Shown here: positions 29,564-38,627 of the stretch, one piece after another
How the letters are laid out: every line of letters begins with the position of its first letter
How positions within the stretch are numbered: position 1 is the stretch's first letter
Source of the DNA: Paulinella micropora
Taxonomy: Eukaryota; Cercozoa; Imbricatea; Euglyphida; Paulinellidae
DNA length: 64,000 nucleotides
Assembly (NCBI GenBank): GCA_019918135.1
Contig: WBZZ01002063.1
Span: 32,501 to 96,500 of the forward strand
Direction: 5' to 3'
Notes under the pieces: generated by a model
What the model was told of the DNA's origin: nothing
The model's database searches: none
What the model saw: only the letters and a program-made list of their open reading frames with translations
Made by a program: the position numbers and the translations under genes

Positions 29564-32500
29564 ATGTCGCAATATAAATCCTTACTAGGTTTATCAGAAA
29601 TTGCTGTTGATAGTCTAGACATAAAAAACTTAGACCTTACCAACACTAATATTATTGGTTTAAACACAGACAGAGTGCCAGAAGATGCTGACCCCGTAAA
29701 TCTTTATTTCACTGACGGCCGCTTTGATACACGTCTCGCTTTAAAATCAACTACAGATGTCAAAGAAGGAAAAAATTTATACTACACAGAGCAACGAGTA
29801 AGGGACAACGACGAAGTTAAAGCCTCAACTCAACACCGCTCCAATACAAGTAATCCGCACCAAACCAGTCTATACAATCTCATAGACACAAACATATCCG
29901 CACCAGTGGTCGGGCAATACTTAACATATAATGATGTAGATGGTAAATGGAGAAATACAACAATCGGCTCAATTGATACACTCTCTGATGTAGTCATAAC
30001 AGGCACACCCACAAATAACCAACTACTCATTTATAGCACAGGGCAATGGCGCAATACAAACTCACCTTTTCTTAGATTGGATGGCCTCACTATGATGTTT
30101 GGAAATTTGAATATGGGAAGTTTTAATATAGTAAATGTCGGTAATGTTGATGGTATTGATGTTTCGGCTCTTGATAGTGTTGTGGTTAAATTAACAGGAG
30201 ACCAAACCATAGCAGGAATTAAGACATTTAGCAGTATAATAAATGCTAGTGCGGGGATTGATATGAAAAGCCAAAGCATAACAAATGTCAATCTTGTTGA
30301 TGGTATTGATGTTTTGGCTCTTGATACTTCGGTGGTAAAACTAACGGGAGACCAAACAATAACAGGAAACAAAATATTTTCTACTTATTTGGGTATAAAA
30401 GACTCAAATCCATTAAATACAGGTAAGTTATTTTTTAATTATAACAATAATATAGGTTCTATCTATTCAGCAGAGCCAAATGGAGCAACGGGCTATCCAC
30501 TAACTATTGTTGGTTCTTCCATACTTTTTGCTCCAACAACAGGGGGTGGGATAACATTAACGGGCAATGTTTTTAATTTTAACAGCACGACAGCAATCAG
30601 CGGACTGCCTGCACCATTCTATGACGGCGATGCTTCAACAAAAGCATATACCGATACGGAACTAGCAAAGGACGGAACAACGGCTATGACGGGCAGTTTA
30701 AATATGGGTGGTTTTTCAATAACAAATGTTAATCTTGTTGATGGTGTTGATGTTTCTACTCTTGATACTTCTGTCGTTAAACTAACAGGAGACCAAACCA
30801 TAGCAGGAAATAAAAAATTTACTTCAACAATAGAAGTGCGGGGCGCTACTGCTCCAACCGCTTTTGATGGTATCGGTATTGCCTTTGATACAGCGACGAA
30901 TATTGGAATGATTGCCGCACAAAAAATAGCAACTGCGGCCTGGTATCCGATACAAATAACGGGTTCGTATGTTGAGTTATATTCAGGTAATAATGTAATT
31001 ATAACCGCAACTGGCACTACACTATCTTTGAATAACAACAAAATAACAAACTTAGCCACACCATCAGCAACAACGGACGGAGCAAATAAAAGTTATGTTG
31101 ATACAAAAGATGGACAAAATGTGAAACTAACAGGAAACCAAACCATAGCAGGAATTAAGACATTTAGCAGTGCCCTTGAAATAACTGGAAATTCAACGAA
31201 TGCGACAACAAAAGGAACATTCGTGGTTTTTAACTCCACAGCCAATATAGGAACTATCGGATGCCTTGATATGGGCACTGGTGTAAATTATAACTTTGAA
31301 ATAAATGCAAAAAAAATAAGTTTCATTATTGATGGAGCGATAGTCGGTTGGGTAAATGCTTCGGGGCTAGATTGTAATACTAGCAAAATAGCCAACCTTG
31401 GAACTCCGACATTATCAACAGACGGAGCGACAAAAGGGTATGCGGACACATTGGACGGGCAAAATGTAAAACTATCAACAGACCAAACCATAACGGGAAG
31501 TAAAACATTTAATGGTGCGAGCACTGTGATAAAATATCTAACTTTAACGAACAATGCAGATTTTAATAATCAAACTATCACTAATGGCGGAAATATAACA
31601 TATAATGGGGCGAGGATATTAAACCAAAATGGAGGAGACATATTCTTTTCACAGACATCAGGTGATTATCAGTATTTCTTATTTACTCTAAATACGGCTT
31701 CAAGTGGAACCGCAGACCAACGAGGTTATGTATTCACGAATGTAGCATCTGATGTAAAAGGGGCGGGACTTTATATTTCAAAACTTTTGGATAATAAAAG
31801 TGCTTCGTCTGACATTGTCCGTTTTAACAATGCTGGCGGTATGCGGTTTTATGGAGCCTTAGATATGAACTCAAACAACATAACAAATGGCGGAACAATA
31901 ACGGGAACAACAATTACTTCAACCGCGGGGATTTCAACAACGACATTGGCAACGAGCGATAAAATAACAACAGCATCAGGTAAGCCGATAATTATAGGAA
32001 ACACAACAAAATCAGCAAATGGGGCGACAGGGGGCTTAGAATTATACGGGACTGCTGGTAATATCGGAGGGGCACACTTACAAGCAATAACAACAGCGGA
32101 TGCTTATCCAACATTTCAACTATTAAACTGGGCACACGACAATATCAATTTATATTTTGATTGTTATTACAACGGGACGAGCATATTATCTTCTAACACT
32201 TCTTCAAATTTTCAAATAGCGAAATACTTAAACAAACTAAGTTTTAATTATAAAAATGGCGGAACACTTGGTCAATCTATAACAATGACTGAGGCAATGA
32301 ACATAAGCACAGCGGGTCTAATAACGGCTAGTGCGGGTATATCAACAACAACATTAACAACAAGCGACAATTTGGTAGTAGGTGCTGGAAAAAGTGTGTT
32401 TATTGATAGAAATGCCTTGGCCAACAATAAACTGGTTTTATGGGATGGAGGAACAACAACAACGACTGCTTTTCTTGGATTTGGTGTTGCTAGTAATACA

Positions 32501-33571
32501 TTGATTTATAATGTTAATTCTGCCGATAGTCACGTATTTTATCATAGTGCGGCGACATAATTATTTAGAATTAACAACACAGCAATCACTGCTTCAAAGG
32601 CAATGACAGCAAATGCGGGGATATCAACAGCATCAGGTAAGCCGATAATCATAGGAAACACAACAAAATCAGCAAATGGGGCAACGGGAGGACTAGAATT
32701 ATATGGAACTGCGAGTAATATAGGAGGAGCACACTTGCAGGCAGTAATATCCACAGATGCTTATCCAACATTTCAATTAATGAACTGGGCACACGACAAT
32801 ATAGGTATAAGTTTTGATGCTTATTATGACGGCTCAAACTGGAAATCAAGTAATTCTGGCTCAAACTTTCAAATATACAAAATCTCAAACAAACTTGCTT
32901 TTTATTACAATAGTGGAACAACAGCGGGAAATAATATAACTTGGAATGAGGCGATTAACATTAATACGTCGGGAGAGTTAGTTTTACCAACAACTTCTAG
33001 CGGTAATTCATTAATACGAAAAAGACCCACTTATACTAACGACCCGCTACTACATTTTAAATCAGGAGGATATACGAATTATGGAGTGCTTACATCTTCA
33101 ACTGGTTTGCTCCATGCTTGGACTACTACAAATACAAACAGCGAGCCGTCTGGTAGTTATAATTATATTCCGCTAAATGGTGCTTGGACAAACTCCTCGG
33201 ACAGGAGGCTAAAATCAGATATTAACACATTAGACTGCGGGGATTGTTGCGAGAAATTAATGAAGATAAATTGTTGTTCATATTATTGGAAAGCAGACGA
33301 AAAGAAAGAACAAAAGAACCACGGATTTATCGCGGACGAAGTTAAAAAAGTATTTCCAGAATTTCTATCTGAAAGTGGAATAAAAGCAGAGGATGGAGAA
33401 GGCTACCTTGAAGGCATAACATATACAGACTTCATACCAGTATTAGTCAGTGCTTTTCAACATATTGCGGAAAAAATAGATAATCTATCACACGTGATAG
33501 ATTTATTAGAAAAAGAAAATAAAAATCTCATGAATATACTACAAGAAATTAGAGAAAATGTCAAACAATAA
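29564..33571 (+). pseudogene. Long fibre protein with C-terminal peptidase S74-type chaperone (E2)
   Basis: Starts MSQYKSLLGLSEIAVDSLDI, preceded by AATATA. The N-terminal part has VNLYFTDGRFDTRL, KNLYYTEQRVRDND and NPHQTSLYNL motifs typical of tail-fibre shafts. About ten repeats follow, each with a VKLTGDQTIxGxKxF strand and SMNMGSFNIxNVxLVDGIDV. The head segment is SGGYTNYGVLTSSTGLLHAW. The C-terminal domain has SDRRLKSDINTL, KNHGFIADEVKKVFPEFL and a terminal coiled coil, the hallmark of the S74 intramolecular chaperone that trimerises fibres and releases itself at the Ser. About 1,330 codons with about one break. It probably attaches the virion to its host cell. Confidence 0.85.
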
Positions 33572-33911
33572 TACGACTAGACTTCACAGACCCCCACCTA
33601 TTATGGATATGGATGGCAAACTAACTCCAGAATTAAAATCCCGTGTTCTTGAAGTAGAACTAAAGACTGAGGAAAAAAAAGTAGAGCATGAATTGGAAGA
33701 TAACTGGTCGTGCTGTTGTATGAAAAATAGACCGACAGACAGCCGCCTTATTAAATACTTATTTCAAATGGGTATCATTATATCCATCATCACCCTTTGT
33801 ATCGTAAGGCTATCTGAAAAGAACTTACCTTGTGAGGTTGCTAATACTTATGTCTGTATTTTAACACTTTTGATTGGGATTTGCCTTCCATCGCCTTCTT
33901 CAAAGAAGTGA
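33558..33911 (+). CDS. Two-transmembrane-segment protein (E2)
   Basis: The start at 33558 overlaps the fibre end; the E1 homologue starts at the later Met-Asp, so 33604 is an alternative. Sequence GKLTPELKSRVLEVELKTEE, then NWSCCCMKNRPTDSRLIKYL, two hydrophobic helices (MGIIISIITLCIVRL and VCILTLLIGICL) and a Pro/Ser tail. It is nearly identical to 4178-4486. The 3-prime end overlaps the opposite-strand secreted protein by 12 bases. Probably a membrane-associated virion or host-interaction protein (inference). Confidence 0.75.
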   Translation: MSNNNTTRLHRPPPIMDMDGKLTPELKSRVLEVELKTEEKKVEHELEDNWSCCCMKNRPTDSRLIKYLFQMGIIISIITLCIVRLSEKNLPCEVANTYVCILTLLIGICLPSPSSKK

Positions 33912-34148
33912 GCATTCGTATATATGTGTCATATACCATCTATTATCACCATCACAGATTAAAGGCATTGCTTCATCAAAACTAACACACCAATCACTCA
34001 TCGGTTTGTAAATACATTTAAATTTAGTATCTATACCTTTTTGAATACAATAAACACAACTTATATTCTTTTTTTCGCTTATCCGTGAGTAAAAGTCGCA
34101 GGCAGTCCGAGCAATAGTTGAGCACACAAATAATAATATTAATAACAT
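33900..34148 (-). CDS. Short secreted Cys-rich protein (E2)
   Basis: 82 aa, MLLILLFVCSTIARTACDFY, a signal-peptide-like start, then conserved CVYCIQKGIDTKFKC and LICDGDNRWYMTHIYECSLL. Conserved in E1 (3941-4189) with the same cysteines. It is the only minus-strand gene inside the plus-strand morphogenesis cluster. Function unknown; a disulphide-rich extracellular domain is the only structural inference. Confidence 0.72.
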   Translation of the reverse strand: MLLILLFVCSTIARTACDFYSRISEKKNISCVYCIQKGIDTKFKCIYKPMSDWCVSFDEAMPLICDGDNRWYMTHIYECSLL

Positions 34149-34151
34149 TTT

Positions 34152-34173
34152 TATATATTATATTATATAATTT
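34152..34173 (+). promoter_or_regulatory. TATATA-type promoter-like motif
   Basis: An AT-only run with TATATTATATTATATAA directly before the ATG at 34174. Similar motifs precede 17134, 29564, 34545, 35400 and 40158. Confidence 0.55.
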
Positions 34174-34536
34174 ATGAGTGAGTTCAAATACCAAAAGATT
34201 ATTTTTCTGAGCAATGATTTTGCTGGAGGAAGCAAAACATTTAATAAAAATATTCAAATGTCATTCACACCAACCAAAATGAATGTAAAATTTATTCACT
34301 ATATGAACGACCAGACAGAGACAAAAACCAGAATTCTTTATATGGACAGAATTGGAATTATTGGAACATTTGCGGACAGCACTACAGCAAACATTTCAAA
34401 TCTCGGTTATAATTTGGGTGTTGTCGGATGGACTGACGGCCAATATACATTTAAAGTCCTTGAAACTGACAGCGGAAATATTGATACAGGAAATTTAGCG
34501 GGAAGAATTGTTGTGTGCCTAGAGTTTCTTGCTTAA
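34174..34536 (+). CDS. Small conserved beta-rich protein (E2)
   Basis: 120 aa, MSEFKYQKIIFLSNDFAGGS, preceded by an extended TATATTATATTATATAA (34152-34172). Alternating beta-type sequence (NVKFIHYMNDQTETKTRILY, GVVGWTDGQYTFKVL) ends in RIVVCLEFLA. The E1 homologue is at 3559-3915. It is immediately followed by the ATPase. A minor capsid or cement role is possible but not shown. Confidence 0.7.
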   Translation: MSEFKYQKIIFLSNDFAGGSKTFNKNIQMSFTPTKMNVKFIHYMNDQTETKTRILYMDRIGIIGTFADSTTANISNLGYNLGVVGWTDGQYTFKVLETDSGNIDTGNLAGRIVVCLEFLA

Positions 34537-34544
34537 TATATAAG
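34537..34544 (+). promoter_or_regulatory. TATATAAG motif before ATPase
   Basis: It occupies the whole 8-base gap between the upstream stop and the ATPase ATG. In E1 this junction holds the 142-bp hairpin module instead. Confidence 0.6.
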
Positions 34545-35366
34545 ATGGAAAAAATCAATAGCATTAAGGTGAAGCCAGTAAAACAAGAGGGTGATGGAAA
34601 TAAAAAAGCCAAGGGCTATAAATTATTCAATGAGCCGTATGCTAACATATTTCTACTTGCCCGTAAGAAGAGCGGGAAAACAACAGCACTCTTTGAAATA
34701 CTGAAACGAACAACAGACAGAAAAACCCGTATCGTTATTATCGCTTCAACAATCCACAAGGACTACATTTATAAAGCAATGGTTAAGCACTTTAAGAACA
34801 GAGGCAACCCAATGGCAATTTATACCTTTCTCAAATCAGACGGGGTGGATGTCATTGATTACGAATTAGACAAACTGAACAAACCAGACGAAGAGCACGA
34901 AGGCGAAGTAAAACAGGATGAAGAAGAAATAGAGAAACCACAATTTCTTTATTTTGGCAAAGAAGAAAAAAAGAAACAGATAAAGGAGGCACCGAAAGAA
35001 AGACCAAGTAAGTATATTTCTCCAGAGGTTGTTTTTGTTTTGGATGATTTAGGAAGCGGATTAAGAGACAAGTCCGTAAGCGATTTGTTAAAAAAGAACA
35101 GACACTATAAATCAAAGGTGATTATGTCTAGTCAGTATCTGAACGACCTACGACCAGAAGCCATTAAGCAGTTAGATTATCTATTAATCTTTCCAAGCCA
35201 GTCTCAGGACAAAATGGAACTCGTGTATAAACACTTAGACTTATCTTTTGATTTTGATTACTTTCTTCAAAAGTATCACGAAGCAACAAAGGAGAGATTT
35301 AATTTTCTTTATGTTTCAAGTGTTGATGATGAATTAAGAAAAAACTTTGCTTATCGGTTGAAATAA
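34545..35366 (+). CDS. A32-like FtsK/HerA genome-packaging ATPase (E2)
   Basis: The start at 34545 (MEKINSIKVKPVKQEGDGNK) follows TATATAAG; 273 aa, normal for the family. Walker A is in LLARKKSGKTTALFEILKRT (about residues 40-55), followed by TRIVIIASTIHKDYIYKAMV; a Lys/Glu-rich insert spans about 105-150; Walker B is SPEVVFVLDDLGSG; then SDLLKKNRHYKSKVIMSSQYLND with the sensor Gln/Asn. The enzyme drives DNA into preformed capsids. Open throughout. It lies in the plus-strand morphogenesis cluster with protease, penton and MCP. Confidence 0.92.
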   Translation: MEKINSIKVKPVKQEGDGNKKAKGYKLFNEPYANIFLLARKKSGKTTALFEILKRTTDRKTRIVIIASTIHKDYIYKAMVKHFKNRGNPMAIYTFLKSDGVDVIDYELDKLNKPDEEHEGEVKQDEEEIEKPQFLYFGKEEKKKQIKEAPKERPSKYISPEVVFVLDDLGSGLRDKSVSDLLKKNRHYKSKVIMSSQYLNDLRPEAIKQLDYLLIFPSQSQDKMELVYKHLDLSFDFDYFLQKYHEATKERFNFLYVSSVDDELRKNFAYRLK

Positions 35367-35391
35367 AAATTTGTAATTAATTATTTTTCTG

Positions 35392-35399
35392 TATTATAT
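35392..35399 (+). promoter_or_regulatory. TATTATAT motif before small basic gene
   Basis: Directly adjacent to ATG 35400; the E1 gene has the same motif in the same place. Confidence 0.5.
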
Positions 35400-35728
35400 A
35401 TGCCAGTATCACCAGTGATAATTTCACAACCATCAGGATATAACATTGGATACAATCCATCAATGCCACAGAAGGGGGAAAAAAAGTATCTCGGACAAGT
35501 CCGAGATTATCAAAGAAGAAGAGCGGTCAAAAGGGAGGAAAGATTAACTGGGCTAAGGTCGGAAAAACTGCCTTGGCTGTTAATAAATTCCTTCGCGATA
35601 ATAAGGTAATCTCTAGGACTGCGGGGGCGTTGAGTAGTGTTGGGGTGCCTTACGCTGGTAGTGTTAGTGCTACTGCTGCAAAACTTGGTTATGGTAAGCA
35701 ACGAGGAGGGGCTGTAAAGTTCCGTTGA
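35400..35728 (+). pseudogene. Small basic Gly-rich protein (E2)
   Basis: N-terminus MPVSPVIISQPSGYNIGYNPSM, a Lys/Arg-rich centre, and a C-terminal region ending GYGKQRGGAVKFR. It is like the E1 copy at 2429-2733. About one break. Position and basic character suggest a core/minor virion protein, similar in placement to small adenovirus-type cement or core proteins; this is inference only. Confidence 0.5.
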
Positions 35729-35876
35729 AGATATTTGTAAATCCACACTCTCATTCGTTTCACTCATTTTCGTGTGTTTTACAAACATCGAAAACAGATT
35801 AATTTTTTTAATAAAGAAAAATAGATGTTTTAGAATAAGCGGGAATGCGAAGCATGGAGCGTAATTCTAAAATATC
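35729..35876 (+). promoter_or_regulatory. Double-hairpin intergenic module, copy before Lys/Glu-rich gene (E2)
   Basis: Hairpin 1 arms are TTTGTAAA and TTTACAAA, changed on both sides relative to the other copies (TTATCAAC/GTTGATAA) so that pairing is kept. Hairpin 2 arms are TTTTAGAAT/ATTCTAAAA with inner ATGC-GAA-GCAT instead of GTGC...GCAC, again compensatory. In E1 this gene has a short TATATA motif instead. Confidence 0.78.
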
Positions 35877-37143
35877 AAAGACTAAGAAGGCGAAAGTCCG
35901 TCCACCACGAGTTTATAGAAATAAGAGCGGGAGGCCATATATTATCCAGAAGGGTAAAAAATATTATCTTAATTTTGGTAAGAAAACAAATGATTTAAGC
36001 ACATTACAAATCGTTAAACTTTTTATGAAATATATTAGCAAACCAAAGTCGCAAAGGGCTAGCCGCAAACCAAGAGAAAAAATAATCAAATCCGATTTCA
36101 ATCGTCTTGAACACGAGAACCGAAACCAGATACAAAGCAACTTACAAAAGAAATATGATTTAATACATGACGAGGAAGAAAAGGAAAAGAAGAAAAGGGA
36201 GGATTTAGAAGAGGAGAAGAAGAGGCTAGAAAGAAAAATCCAAGCCGATGCTAAGGAACTAAAAGAAACAATGGATAGGGAACATAAAAAACAACTTGCG
36301 GAGATTAAGGAAAGACAGGAAGAAAAATCTAGGGAACAGAAAAAGGAACAACGACTTATTCATGAACTACAGGCAGAACAACGACATAGACAGGGATTAT
36401 TGACTGCTCCAGTTGCACAGCCTATTATAGCGAACCCTAATCCCCCTTCAACTACAAATAAACCAAAGAAAACCGCAACTACATCTTCCCCAAAAATAAC
36501 TGATATAACTGACAAAGTAAATAAACAAGAAAAAGATTTGAAAGAAGAAAAAAGACGAAGAATTATTGATGAAATGTTCTCCGAGAAAACGAGAAAAAAA
36601 AAACGTGTCAAAAAAATGAAAAATAATACAATAATAAATCACCTTAAAAAAGCAGGCATTAATATCCCTATAATAAAAAACAAAGGTTCAAACGACTACG
36701 CCACTAGTTTAAAGAGATGGTTATACACACAAAAAATCACTGAAAACATATTATCGGCAGAAGATGGATGGGATAAACTAGAACAATTTACAACAGAAAT
36801 GATTGCTAAAAATGAAAGCAAAAAGAATGAAGAAAAAAAAACTCCTGTAAATAGCACTCTATCGCCAATAGACCCACCCCGTTTTGAAAATTCTCCAGAT
36901 GCTAAACAACTTATATTAGAAATGACAAATCCACAACCAGCGGAGACACAACCGACAGATGTAGCACCGCCCACGAGCACAAGTTCTGCGGAGCCGCAGC
37001 AACAACAGCAAGATGAGACAACCATATCCCCGAGCGTCGCGGAGACGCCACAGCCAGACGAACAAACAGGAGAGGGTCGCGGTTTAATGACTAATGAAAT
37101 AGACGACATAATGAAAAATATGGATGGTATCTCGGAGCAATAG
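35845..37143 (+). CDS. Lys/Glu-rich coiled-coil virion-type protein (E2)
   Basis: A 432-aa frame. The first Met codons lie inside hairpin 2 of the module, so the true start is uncertain. The basic N-terminus is KAKVRPPRVYRNKSGRPYII; a coiled coil of about 130 residues follows (EEEKEKKKREDLEEEKKRLE onward), then a Pro/Thr linker (NPPSTTNKPKKTATTSSP), a folded-looking INHLKKAGINIPIIKNKGSN with KRWLYTQKITENILSAEDGW, and a Gln/Pro/Ser-rich tail. The C-terminal end overlaps the beginning of the protease coding region. No enzymatic motif. Likely a structural or packaging accessory protein (inference). Confidence 0.6.
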   Translation: MRSMERNSKISKTKKAKVRPPRVYRNKSGRPYIIQKGKKYYLNFGKKTNDLSTLQIVKLFMKYISKPKSQRASRKPREKIIKSDFNRLEHENRNQIQSNLQKKYDLIHDEEEKEKKKREDLEEEKKRLERKIQADAKELKETMDREHKKQLAEIKERQEEKSREQKKEQRLIHELQAEQRHRQGLLTAPVAQPIIANPNPPSTTNKPKKTATTSSPKITDITDKVNKQEKDLKEEKRRRIIDEMFSEKTRKKKRVKKMKNNTIINHLKKAGINIPIIKNKGSNDYATSLKRWLYTQKITENILSAEDGWDKLEQFTTEMIAKNESKKNEEKKTPVNSTLSPIDPPRFENSPDAKQLILEMTNPQPAETQPTDVAPPTSTSSAEPQQQQQDETTISPSVAETPQPDEQTGEGRGLMTNEIDDIMKNMDGISEQ

Positions 37144-37577
37144 CCAGTGATGAAATCTACAAACTAAATCCAGAAAAAAGAAAGCGATACGGATTTATTA
37201 TGAATTTAGATAATCACAAACAAGCGGGGTCTCATTGGATTGCTATATGGGTAAGTCTTGATAAAGACAGGTCAGTGGAAGTGTATGACCCATTAGCACT
37301 TTACCAACCAACGGAAGTCTTTCAACAACAAATGAAACAACTCATTGACAAAAGCCACCCCGTTAGTTATTTATTAATGAAGGTTAATCAAGTAAAACAA
37401 CAGAGTGATACTTCCTCAACTTGTGGATGGCACTCAATGAGATTTTTAATGGAGCGGGCGAAAGGTAATCGCTTTAAGTTTGCTAGTGGATACACAGACT
37501 TAAAGGAAGAAGAAGCGGAAAAATTAAAAGCACAGAATGGTTATGGGGATGGTGAGGGATTTAATACATTCATATAA
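37110..37577 (+). pseudogene. Adenain-like/Ulp1-type cysteine protease (E2)
   Basis: Homologue of 674-1150. The longest open part (37200-37577) contains GSHWIAIWVSLDKD (His), EVYDPLALY (Asp) and SSTCGWHSMRFLMERAKG (Cys). The N-terminal stretch of the gene lies at the end of the preceding frame, so about one break is present in this copy. Matures capsid proteins in related viruses. It is followed at once by the hairpin module and the penton gene. Confidence 0.82.
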
Positions 37578-37724
37578 AAGATAGTTATCAACTACACTCT
37601 CATTCGTTTCACTCATTCTCGTTTGTTGATAACCATCGAAAACCGATTAATTTTTTTGAAAAAGAAAAAAACGATGTTTAGAATAAGCGAGAGTGCGACA
37701 GCACGAAGCGCAATTCTAAATATC
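37578..37724 (+). promoter_or_regulatory. Double-hairpin intergenic module, copy before E2 penton
   Basis: It fills the 147 bp between protease stop and penton ATG. Hairpin 1 arms are GTTATCAAC and GTTGATAAC (outer pair G-C where E1 has T-A). Hairpin 2 arms are TTTAGAAT/ATTCTAAA with inner GTGC-GACA-GCAC. It ends AATATC-ATG. Confidence 0.8.
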
Positions 37725-38537
37725 ATGGATTACAAAGGGGGCAGGTCAAGTGGTATCTATTACATAAATAGTAAAAACAGAATAACAGGCACAGATAGCG
37801 ACTTCACTCACGAAGTCAATTTGAAATCGCTTGATAATCCCACACATTGTAAAATTCTCCATATTTATGTTCCAAAGTCATATTACTCTGTGGCTTCACC
37901 ATATAATACATTTACACTTAGCGAAGACGGGTATGAGGCTTTAATTACGATACCTGAGGGAAACTACACAATGAACAATCTAAAAAATAAGTTGTCGGAG
38001 GTGCTAACCGCAGACAGCCCTAATAATTATACTTATGTTGTATCCAGTAATAATACCAACATAGAACCAGAGGATGGCAAATTAACATTCAGTGTGTCAG
38101 AGAATAAAGGTATTCAACCGCGATTTATATTTGATGGCGATACCCGCATCCACGAGGTAATGGGGTTTGATAGAAACTCCACATATTTCTTTGCTAATGA
38201 TTTTATTAAATCGCCAAACGTAATTATTCTAACTGGAGAAAAGACTTTGTATCTTCAATCGGACTTAGTGGGCGAAGGTGATAATCACGTGCTACAAGAA
38301 ATATACACTGCCAACGAAATTCCTTTTGGTGCTGTTATATACGACGGAAGCGGGTCGGAGTATGGTAAGAAATTATCCTCCAGTTCAAATAATGTATTTA
38401 GGTTTTACTTGACGGACGAAAACGATCAGGCTATAAATCTAAATGGTTTGGGTATTGTAATGACTTTGTTGATTTACAGAGAGACTAATTATTTTAATTT
38501 ATTTACATCCTTTTTCAATTTATTAAAATCTAGGTAA
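37725..38537 (+). CDS. Penton / minor capsid protein (E2)
   Basis: The start at 37725 (MDYKGGRSSGIYYINSKNRI) sits right after the hairpin module as in E1; 270 aa, a usual length for a single jelly-roll penton. Recognisable features are SDFTHEVNLKSLDNPTHCKI with LHIYVPKSYYSV near the N-terminus, EGNYTMNNLKNKLSEVL in the middle, and FRFYLTDENDQAINLNGLGI plus a TLLIYRE strand near the C-terminus, the standard signature of polinton-like virus and virophage pentons. Open. It occupies capsid vertices together with the MCP encoded next. Confidence 0.88.
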   Translation: MDYKGGRSSGIYYINSKNRITGTDSDFTHEVNLKSLDNPTHCKILHIYVPKSYYSVASPYNTFTLSEDGYEALITIPEGNYTMNNLKNKLSEVLTADSPNNYTYVVSSNNTNIEPEDGKLTFSVSENKGIQPRFIFDGDTRIHEVMGFDRNSTYFFANDFIKSPNVIILTGEKTLYLQSDLVGEGDNHVLQEIYTANEIPFGAVIYDGSGSEYGKKLSSSSNNVFRFYLTDENDQAINLNGLGIVMTLLIYRETNYFNLFTSFFNLLKSR

Positions 38538-38627
38538 TTTAATTAATTTTAGAATTATTTATTTTTTCTATAAATATATTCTTGTGAATTAGCAAATAAT
38601 CTCAACTGCCTAAAAATCAAAAACAAA

